From NCBI GenBank assembly GCA_025765615.1, contig JAIVFJ010000117.1, positions 1 to 64,000 of the forward strand: 64,000 nt of DNA, written 5' to 3'. Positions 49,421 to 58,800 of the stretch are shown piece by piece. The DNA comes from Zopfochytrium polystomum. Its lineage: Eukaryota; Chytridiomycota; Chytridiomycetes; Chytridiales; Chytridiaceae. Made by a program: the position numbers and the translations under genes. The stretch's first letter is position 1. Each line of letters opens with the position of its first letter. The notes beneath the pieces were generated by a model. It saw nothing but the letters and a program-made list of their open reading frames with translations, was not told where the DNA came from and made no database searches.

Positions 49421-51645
49421 GGGGCAATTCCCTGGACCCTCCTCCAAGCTGCCCCTGTTTCATCACCACCACCAGCACCACAAACACCTCAGATTCCAAG
49501 CCCCACCAACTCACCATGGATGTCAAGATTCAACTCTCACCCAAGTCAACCATCACAACCAAGGCCCTTATCGACTCTGGATCATCCTGCAACATCATTG
49601 ATGCCACCCTTGCCAAGTCTTGTGCCATTCCCACCATCAAGAAATCCACACCCCTCAAGGTCCACTTTGCCAATCATGCTCTGTTCAAGGAAATCAGCCA
49701 TGAAACCAAGCTAAACCTCCACATCCAAGACTTTCCACCATCCATGGTCAACCTGGAAGTATTGGATCTCGGCTCACCCACATTCTCTGTCATCCTGGGA
49801 TTACCATGGCTGCAAGCCCAGAACCCTGACATTGATTGGGTCACTGGTCAAGTCCAACCTCCACCAATTGGAACAGTCACCCAAAACTCAAGTCAAGCCC
49901 CCAAGTCTCATGCTCTCAAGCCCTTGATTCAAGATTCACAGCCAGCCAAGATTCAAGTTCCACAGTTCACAGTTCATAGTCAAGATTCCAGTACAGCTCA
50001 TAGAGCTCACAGTCATGGCCAAGTCTGTAGTTCACAGAACCCACAGTCAAAGCTTCAAGTACCACAGTTCACAGTCCAAATTCAAGATTCAAGCTCCACA
50101 GCTCACAGTCTTTGCCAAGAACAGAACCCTCAGTCAAAGATTCAAGAATCACAGTTCCCAGTCAACAATTCAAGCCCCACTGCTGATGAGCACAGAAGGA
50201 CAGGCCTTGCACCTGAAGGGGGAGATGGTTTCACCACACCATCCAAGACACACCTTTCATTGCTTCCTGACAGTGTGTGGGCCCATGCTATTTCCAAGGA
50301 CCCCAAGCCTCACAAGATTCAAATCAGCCAAGAAGAGGAAAAACTTGAGATACTCAAGACAAGGCATGATGCAGCAACAGCTGGACACCCAGGAGAGCAC
50401 AAGACATATGAGCTTGTTTCCAGAGACTTCTACTGGCCGGGCATGAGGAAGTACATCAAGAACTATGTCAGCAGCTGTGAAACCTGTCAAAGAAACAAAT
50501 CCAGCAGACACAAGCCCTATGGACTTCTGGAGCCCCTCCCAATTGCCATCAGCCCTTGGTCATCAATATCCATGGACTTCATTGTGAAACTGCCCCCATC
50601 CCATGGATTTGACTCTATCCTTGTTGTCATCTGCAGAAGGACAAAGTTGGCCCATTTTATCCCCTGCACTGAGAATATAGATGCACAAGGAACAGCAGAC
50701 CTGTTTTTGCAGCACATATTCAGGCTCCATGGGCTGCCTCAGTCAATCGTCAGTGACAGAGGACCACAGTTCAGATCTCAATTTTGGAAAGCACTCACAG
50801 CAGCCCTTGGAATCAAGTCTCAACTGTCAACTGCTTATCACCCTCAGACTGATGGACAAACAGAAAGAACAAACCAGACTCTGGAGCAGTATTTGAGGTG
50901 CTATGTCAGCTATCAACAGGATGATTGGCCCACCCTCCTTCCACTGGCAGAATTTGCTCTCAACAATTCTCTCCACTCAAGCACCCAGCTATCTCCTTTC
51001 TTTGCAACCTATGGCTTCAATCCAAGAGGAGATCTTCTGGGACAAGAGACCCTATCCAATGTCCAAGCTCCTGCTGCGGCTTCACACTTACATAAGCTCA
51101 AGATCATCAACTCCTTCCTGGACTCCACCCTGAAGCAAGCCCAAGAAGATGCCTCAAGATTTGCCAACACTCACAGAATGGACCATGACCTTGCTGTGGG
51201 TCAGCAAGTTTGGCTTCTGAGGAAGAACTTGCAGACCAAAAGACCAAGTCCCAAGCTAGACAACCTCAAGTTGGGACCTTTCAAGATCTTGGAGCAAATC
51301 AATCCAGTCACCTTCAAGCTGGATCTCCCTGCATCCATGAAGATCCACCCAGTTTTCCATGTCAGCCTTTTGGAGAAGTTTGTGGCCAATTCCATTCCAG
51401 GCAGAGTTGTTCCTCCTCCTCCTCCAGTTGAGGTAGAAGGTGAAGAGGAATTTGAGGTTGAACAAATCTTGGATGCCAAGTGGTTTGGAAGAACACTCAA
51501 GTTCCTTGTTAAGTGGAGAGGTTACTCAGATGCTGACAACACCTGGGAGCCTGAGTCAAACCTCACTCACTGCCAAGACCTTCTGCTCGAGTTTAAGACC
51601 AGGTACCCCACCAAGTTGCAGAAGAGGCCTAAAAGGGGGAGATGA
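49336..51645 (+). CDS. pol: Chromovirus Pol: protease, integrase, chromodomain; RT and RNase H missing
   Basis: An open frame of 769 codons, -1 relative to gag; the first residues are the gag overlap. Aspartic protease has DSGSS at about 80, with ILGLPWL near 155. Next comes a spacer of about 120 residues with imperfect repeats (VPQFTVHSQDSS, VPQFTVQIQDSS). Integrase: zinc finger H344/H352 with C381 and C384; catalytic Asp414, Asp474 and Glu510, the last two 35 residues apart as in DD35E. Then the GPY/F module (GPFKILEQINPVTFKL). The chromodomain at about 703-750 (FEVEQILDAKWFGRTLKFLV, WRGYSDADNTWEPESNL) targets integration to modified chromatin. A normal chromoviral Pol is several hundred residues longer; the missing part is exactly RT-RNase H. 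The stop TGA abuts the 3' LTR. Confidence 0.9.
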   Translation: MFLLWLQGACCQGLPKEEAPKLPGPGSLRGNSLDPPPSCPCFITTTSTTNTSDSKPHQLTMDVKIQLSPKSTITTKALIDSGSSCNIIDATLAKSCAIPTIKKSTPLKVHFANHALFKEISHETKLNLHIQDFPPSMVNLEVLDLGSPTFSVILGLPWLQAQNPDIDWVTGQVQPPPIGTVTQNSSQAPKSHALKPLIQDSQPAKIQVPQFTVHSQDSSTAHRAHSHGQVCSSQNPQSKLQVPQFTVQIQDSSSTAHSLCQEQNPQSKIQESQFPVNNSSPTADEHRRTGLAPEGGDGFTTPSKTHLSLLPDSVWAHAISKDPKPHKIQISQEEEKLEILKTRHDAATAGHPGEHKTYELVSRDFYWPGMRKYIKNYVSSCETCQRNKSSRHKPYGLLEPLPIAISPWSSISMDFIVKLPPSHGFDSILVVICRRTKLAHFIPCTENIDAQGTADLFLQHIFRLHGLPQSIVSDRGPQFRSQFWKALTAALGIKSQLSTAYHPQTDGQTERTNQTLEQYLRCYVSYQQDDWPTLLPLAEFALNNSLHSSTQLSPFFATYGFNPRGDLLGQETLSNVQAPAAASHLHKLKIINSFLDSTLKQAQEDASRFANTHRMDHDLAVGQQVWLLRKNLQTKRPSPKLDNLKLGPFKILEQINPVTFKLDLPASMKIHPVFHVSLLEKFVANSIPGRVVPPPPPVEVEGEEEFEVEQILDAKWFGRTLKFLVKWRGYSDADNTWEPESNLTHCQDLLLEFKTRYPTKLQKRPKRGR
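51631..51645 (+). other. Polypurine tract
   Basis: AAAAGGGGGAGATGA directly precedes the 3' LTR. It is the presumed plus-strand primer site and overlaps the last codons of pol. Confidence 0.75.
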
Positions 51646-51998
51646 TGTTATGAATCACCCTCTGGAAACCTCTGGAACCTTCTAGAACATTCCTTCATGG
51701 AACCTTCTGGAACCTTCTGGAACCTTCTAGAACATTCCTTCATGGAACCTTGTGGAACCTTCTGGAACCTTCTTTGCTTTCCTGACTTGTCTTGTTGTCA
51801 TTGGTATCATTGGTATCATTGCATTACTAATTGCTCTTTCTGGAACTTTCTTGGAGTCTTGACAAGGAACACTCTCAAAAGGTATAAAAGGGGGATGGGG
51901 GACCTGTCCCATCCCTCAAGTGAATTATTGTTTCCAATACAATCATCACTCCTCTCAGTTCCTTGTCTGCCTTGTCCTGTCCTGCCCTGTTCCTGACA
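51646..51998 (+). repeat. 3' LTR of the chromovirus
   Basis: 353 bp. I see no difference from the 5' LTR when compared line by line, implying a very recent insertion. It is followed by the target duplicate CCTGA. Confidence 0.95.
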
Positions 51999-54900
51999 CC
52001 TGACTTGCAAAAATGGTGCAACTCTCTTGCCTCATCTGACTCCACCTCACCCCACCAAGCCTACTGGTTTGGTGACTGGAATGCCATCACTGACCCCCTT
52101 GACCACTCCACCAGAGCCCCCAACACCTACTTCCCGCCATGGGTTTCTCCCTACCCTCTCCCTGAAAGGCTTTGTTGATTCCTTTCGACACCTGCACCCA
52201 GACTTACCCTCTTACACACACACTGCTGGCTCCTACTCCTCTCGTTTGGACAGCATTTGGCTCTCACCACCTGCTCTTGACTACGTCACTGAAGCTAACA
52301 TTTCTTCTCCACTTGAAGAGCCCCATCTCACTGACACTTCAGACCACCTCCCCTTCAACATAATTCTTGCTTCCTCCCCCTTCCACACTTTTCCCTTCTC
52401 CCCTCTGCGCTGGCAGGTCATCAAACCCCTGGAAGCTTCAGAGGAGCAACTCGACAATTACACTTCAGCCGTCTCAGTTGAGCTTGCCCCCCTCTCAGCA
52501 GCCCTTGCAGCCTTGGACAGCATTCTTCTCCCCTCCGAGCTTGAGTTCCTCCATTCTCCATCCCTACCCTTTCAATACCCCTCTCCAGAACGTGCATCAC
52601 TCCTTGTCAGCCACCTTGACACACTCTCCACATCATTTCACGAGTTACTGCTTCGGCTTGGCAAAAAGTTCCTTCCACACAAGGGAACCTCCTCAGTAGC
52701 GCCAAAGATAGATTGCCGTGCCAAACCATTCCTTGTTGCACGTTGGAAAGCAGAGAAACTGTGGGCACTTGCCAAAGACCCTGCGCATGATCTGGCTAAC
52801 ATCTTCCCTTCCATTCCTTTGACCCCATCTGAGTGGGGCGCAGATCAGTCTTACTCCTTCTTGTCCCACATCCACTCTCAGTACAAAGCCCGCTTCTTTG
52901 ACACAACTGACTATCGTGATGTTTTACTCCCCGCCCTCAACCGCCATCGCCAGGCCATCTACCGTGCCCAATGCCAGGCAGCAGAAAAGCACAAAATGGA
53001 GGACATTGCTACAGCTCTCACACATAGACACGACCTTTTCTCTTCTGGCAAGATAAAGACTGTCCTCAACAACATCCTCAACTGCACGCGCAGCAACTCT
53101 AGCATCGATCACATTCGCTATACTACTGCCGAAGGTCCCTCAATCACCCACGATCCTGACCTTGTCCCTGGAATCTGCCAACAACAGGTTGAACACTGGT
53201 TTCGCCCTCGTACCCTCACTCCCTTCCCACCATCCTCTCCATTTCACTCTGAGATGCAACCCTGTCCCCACATCCCCCCAGATCTTTTCTCCAAGGTTAT
53301 GCTGCCCCCTTCTGCCAACGATGTCAAAAACGCTCTCACATCTCTTGCCTCAAACAAAGCCCCTGGCCCCTGGCCCCTCCCAAATCTCCAGAGAGCTTCT
53401 CCTCACAGCTGGTCCTGATGCTCTTGCATTCTTCTCCTCCCTCATCATTCGCTCTTTTCTCTTCCTTGACTTCCCAGACTCTTGGGCATCTTCCTCCATC
53501 TTCCCCATACCCAAGAAAGCTGCGTGGGGTGGTGACATCACTAACCTCCGTCCAATCAGCCTCTGCGAACTTGCTGCCAAAGTTGTTCAATCCATCCGTC
53601 TTTCTCATATCTCTTCCATCCTCTCTTCTCACAATGTACTCCTTGGTCGCAACTTCTCTGCCCTACCTGGCTCTTCTCCTGACCCGCCTCTCCACCTTGT
53701 ACGCTACGCCCTTGACCTTGCCCATTCCACTAAACAGCCCTTATACCTTCTCCTCAATGACATTAAGAAAGCTTTTGACAGTGCCCCTGTTGCTGGCCTC
53801 ATTGCCTCCTGGGAACGTATTCACCTCCCCTCTTCTTATGTTCGCATGCGTGTCAATTCCCAACGTCGTTTTCGTTCCTCTGTCATCACAGCTTTTGGCC
53901 CATCCCCTTCCTTCCCCATTGGCACTACGATTCAGCAAGGCTCCCTTGAGGGACCCCTTGATTGGCGTATCTTTTGGGACCCTGTTCTTTGCGTTCTTGA
54001 TCGCTGTACCACCGGTTTCATTTTCTCAGTTCCCACCCCTTGTAACTTCCCTGTCCGATTCTTCAACCCCCCACCCCCTGTCCCTGTTACTGGCTTTGCC
54101 CTAGTCGACGACACCAACACCCTCTCCAGCACCCTGGAGGATCTGCAGCTTCAGGCCGACCTCCTCTTTGAGTACCAGTCACATAACGACATCGAGTCTA
54201 ACACCAAGAAAATCTTCATCTCCGCCGTCAACACCCCGCGATCAGCACCTACCACCATCAACTGGGGCACCACAGTCCTTCCCATCCACCCGCCAAACAC
54301 CACCTTTCGACACCTAGGCAACTACTTCACAGCAGACGGTATGAGCTCAGCAGCACAGCAGCAAATCCTTTCCACCACCACCAATTTCCTCGACATTGTG
54401 ACAAAAATTGCTTCTTACCTCATCCGTAACGTTCTCCTCCCACGTGTCCGCTTTCTGTGGAAAATTGCCATTCTCCCCCGTACTTTCCTCAACAACCTCA
54501 CCACACTCTGTCGCAAAACGTTCAAACGCCTGGTTGGCTACTGCACCTCTTTTCCCAATGCCCTCCTCCATCACCCCATGACCCATAACTTCCCTGACTT
54601 TTACAATGAATACTGTTCTGACATGATTGTTGACCTCAACTCTCGCTTGAACTCCCCCTCTCTCATTGGCCACATAAGCCGTATCATGATGCACCGCCTC
54701 CAACTTGACCTGGCCTCTGGAGCTCCAGTTTTCTCACATCCCTTACCCTTGTCCCAGCCAAAAAAAACACTTCACCAAGTCTCTCATTCCCCTCCTTTTT
54801 AACCAACAAACATCCTTCCAATACTCTGGTCCACCCCTATTTTCTGTTCATGCTCACTCCATCAACTCATTAGTTCCTTGGCATATTTTTCTCAAAGTGC

Positions 54901-55829
54901 TTCCCACTCTCCGTTCACACTCAGTCTTCTTTTTTGAACAACTTTTTGACCTCCGCCTCACCAGTCCTTCTTACAAAGACAGCTCTCTCCCTGACAAACT
55001 CTGTGAAGTGTACCACATCATTAAGACCTTTATTTTCGCTGCTCCTACCTTTGGCTCTCCAGTCTTTTACCACAGCCCTCCTGATGGTCCTCTTTACAAT
55101 CCCTTTTACCCATCTTCTTTGGATCCCCTTCATCATCCCCCCCTTGCTCGTGGCAGTTTTTTCCGTCTGATGACCCCACCACAAGTGGAATTCTTCCGCA
55201 TTGTTAACTGGACTCACACACTCCCAAACCCCCAACTCCTTTCTCATCACTACTCCAGGCTCCCTGAACACCTTCACCCTTCCTACCACAATTTCCACTT
55301 GGTCCAATGCCTTGGCTGCCCCATTGGCTCCCCCCCATTCTCTTACCCCTGCAGCAAGCACATCTCTCCCTACAATCCAACTTCCCTTGCACACTCCACC
55401 TACACAGTCCCCATCAGCAGCCGCTCAACTGCTACTGCAACTCGACCCTCCCAGCCCATCTTCTTTGTTAACTCACCTTCCTCCACCACCGTTTTCACAC
55501 CCACACCTTTCCCACTCCTCACCTCCCGCCACTCCACTTTCAATCCAGCTCCCTTCACGAATCCCTGCTTTCAACCAATGGATGTGCCCCTCCTCCCTGC
55601 TGACCTTGCTCATACCCACCCATCCTCGCCCTTTGACACTGATGGCTCCCTTCGCGAGGAGGGCTTCATGGCTGGCTCTGTTGTTTGCCTTGAGCTTAAC
55701 TTTGAATTTTCTTTTGCCCTCCCTCCACTCTCTGCCTCTTCCACAACTGCTGAAATTGCTGCTCTCCTTGCTGCCCTCACCATCACTGCAAAGCTTTCCC
55801 TGCCCCTCACTTTTCGACTTGACAATCTT

Positions 55830-58800
55830 GTTTTATTGTTCCAGCCCCAGAGGGGCTGGCGGGAAGAGAAAGAGCCATCAACGGTGAACCGTAATGGACT
55901 ACGTCCAGGTATCACCTCAGCAAACCCACCCCATGCGCTACGGACTTACAGGGTCGTCAGGCATCTCCACCGCACATAAAGCCACAATGATCAAAGGAGA
56001 AGGGGAAAACACAGAATCAAGAAAATAGAGAAGTGAGTCTGAAGGATGTCAGTGTAAGAGAGGGGAGCATCTGTGAAAGATCGGAGGGTTGGGATAAGTC
56101 AGATTAGGCCGCAGCCTGTGTCAAGATTGAGAAGGGCAACAGTGGCTCAGTGAACGTCAGGGGGCTCAGCAGGAGATGGGTGACGAGTGGCTCTTGCTTG
56201 TTGGCGTGAGGGGAGTTGCATTGTGTGGTGAAGCCAGATAATGCCTGCAACAAGTTTTATGCGGCCGAGGTAGTGGTCAATCCATCTGGAAGAAGCCTTG
56301 GTGCGCAAAAGCCAGATGCCTGGGCAAGTGTCAGTGGAGTGCCGGCGACTACACGTGGTGCAGTGAGGTTGAGGGGGTTGTGAGGAGCTGTTACGAGTTC
56401 TGTGGGATGATGGAGTGGGAGGGAGGGAAGAGTTGATGTTTGGAGAAGACAGTGGGTGAGAGGCCGTGGAACGAGGGTGAGAGGCCTGGGAATTTGGTGG
56501 AGGGGATCTGCGGGGCTTGGAGCGCTTGTCAGAGGGCTTGATGGACTTTGACTTCTCCCAAGAGATAGTGTCGTCACAGCGGGGGATCCAAATAAGTCGA
56601 TGGGCGTCAAGAAGGAGCTGATGGAAAGCGGTGACAAGGGTTTTAAGGACAGAGGCAGCAGGGTTATCACGTGAGAATAAGGTGTCATAAAAGGATTGAG
56701 GGATGAAGCCACGAAGGAGGGAGGAAAAATTGATACAAGATTGATCATCAAAGAGAAATTCAGGGCGGGAGAGCCAGTAAATGGGATGGGCTTGGGGAGG
56801 AGAGCGACCATGAGGTGCAGGAGGAACAGAGGAGGAAAGAGTTTCAGCAAAGGTGTTGCGAATCATGGCAATGGCGTCAGCAGCTGCAGGGCATTGCCAG
56901 ACATGCTCTGTGGTTTCCAGAGCATGGTGGCATCGACGGCAGAGCCCATCAGGGTAGACTTGAGGGTGTCGTTGGTGTAGAACTTTTTGGGTGGGCAAAG
57001 TGTTGCTGAGGATTTGAAGTCGATACTTGCGACGAGCAGAGCCAGGGAGGGTGCCAAAGAGGGAAGAGGGTTTAATTCCAGAGTGGAGAACAAGAAATGT
57101 GGCTTCCCAATGAACTAGGTCAGGGTTGTGGGTGATGTGGGCAAAGGCTGAGGTGTTCAGAAGTGCAAAATGGTGAGAGAGACCTGTGAGGAGTCGCAGT
57201 TGTCGTCGAAGTTGGCCCAAAATGGGGGTATTTGAGATGAAGGCAGTGGCTGGGAGGATCTGTTGTGAGAGGATTGGTAACAAAGTTGGGTTGGAAGTCA
57301 AGGGTACAGATGATGCCAGCTTGTCTGCTCGTTCGTTGCCAGCGTCGCCGTTGTGTCCACGAACCCAGGAAACTTGTGGAGGGGGGCCAATCCAAGACTG
57401 TAGAGTGGCTGCAACACATGCCCAAAGGGTGGGGTGGGAAGTGGTGTGCAAAAGACGATGGAGGGAATCAGAGAGAGGAGGTGTGTTGAGCTCGCTGTGT
57501 GGATGGGGACTAAAGGAGTTTGGGGGAAAGAGTTTCTCAAAGGTGTGAACCACTCCAAGATTGTCAAGTCGAAAAGTGAGGGGCAGGGAAAGCTTTGCAG
57601 TGATGGTGAGGGCAGCAAGGAGAGCAGCAATTTCAGCAGTTGTGGAAGAGGCAGAGAGTGGAGGGAGGGCAAAAGAAAATTCAAAGTTAAGCTCAAGGCA
57701 AACAACAGAGGCAGCCATGAAGCCCTCCTCGCGAAGGGAGCCATCGGTGTCAAAGGTCAAGGATGGGTGGGTATGGGCAAGGTCAGCAGGGAGAAGGGGC
57801 ACGTCCATTGGTTGATAGCAGGGATTTGTGAAGGGAGCTGGATTGAAAGTGGAGTGGCGGGAGGTGAGGAGTGGGAAAGGTGTGGGTGTGAAAACGGTGG
57901 TGGGGGAAGGTGAGTTAACAAAGAAGATGGGCTGGGAGGGTCGAGTTGCAGTAGCAGTTGTGCGGCTGCTGATGGGGACTGTGTAGGTGGAGTGTGCAAG
58001 GGAAGTTGGATTGTAGGGAGAGATGTGCTTGCTGCAGGGGTAAGAGAATGGGGGGGAGCCAATGGGGCAGCCAAGGCATTGAACCAAGTGGAAATTGTGG
58101 GAGGAAGGGTGAAGGCGTTCAGGGAGCCTGGAGTAGTGATGAGAAAGGAGTTGGGGGTTTGGGAGTGTGTGAGTCCAGTTAACAATGCGGAAGAATTCCA
58201 CTTGTGGTGGGGTCATCAGACGGAAAAAACTGCCACGAGCAAGGGGGGGATGATGAAGGGGATCCAAAGAAGATGGGTAAAAGGGATTGTAAAGAGGACC
58301 ATCAGGAGGGCTGTGGTAAAAGACTGGAGAGCCAAAGGTGGGAGCAGCAAAAATAAAGGTCTTAATGATGTGGTACACTTCACAGAGTTTGTCAGGGAGA
58401 GAGCTGTCTTTGTAAGAAGGACTGGTGAGGCGGAGGTCAAAAAGTTGTTCAAAAAAGAAGACTGAGTGTGAACGGAGAGTGGGAAGCACTTTGAGAAAAA
58501 TATGCCAAGGAACTAATGAGTTGATGGAGTGAGCATGAACAGAAAATAGGGGTGGACCAGAGTATTGGAAGGATGTTTGTTGGTTAAAAAGGAGGGGAAT
58601 GAGAGACTTGGTGAAGTGTTTTTTTGGCTGGGACAAGGGTAAGGGATGTGAGAAAACTGGAGCTCCAGAGGCCAGGTCAAGTTGGAGGCGGTGCATCATG
58701 ATACGGCTTATGTGGCCAATGAGAGAGGGGGAGTTCAAGCGAGAGTTGAGGTCAACAATCATGTCAGAGCAGTATTCATTGTAAAAGTCAGGGAAGTTAT

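Larger units (their letters stand above)
48103..51998 (+). mobile_element. Young Tf1/sushi-like chromovirus (Ty3/gypsy), RT-less, 3,896 bp
   Basis: Two LTRs of 353 bp (48103-48455 and 51646-51998) look identical by eye. The flanking 5-bp duplication is CCTGA (48098-48102 and 51999-52003). Removing the insert restores the LINE endonuclease frame (EELPD to LQKWC), so the LINE was intact here when hit. Internal order: self-primer site, gag, protease, repeat spacer, integrase, chromodomain, then the stop directly at the 3' LTR. Reverse transcriptase and RNase H are absent, so it must have been mobilised by enzymes from another copy. Confidence 0.95.
47690..55829 (+). pseudogene. Tad/I-like LINE ORF2, plus-strand copy, split by a chromovirus and truncated
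   Basis: An APE-type endonuclease starts FATWNICHAF (47749), with IQETGCSD (Glu motif, 47840). It is interrupted at 48102/51999 by the LTR element and resumes in the same frame with LQKWCN, WFGDWNAITDPLDH (52065) and TSDHLPFN (52340). The RT core has NLRPISLCELAAKVVQ (53545), KKAFDSAPV (53765), IQQGSLEGPLDWR (53930) and LVDDTNTL (54098). The RNase H start FDTDGSLREE is near 55634. The copy ends inside RNase H at 55829. Damage: an extra T near 52170, a duplicated 7-mer near 53370, a small deletion near 54400 and an extra A near 54770. Domain order APE-RT-RNH fits the I/Tad group. Confidence 0.85.
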
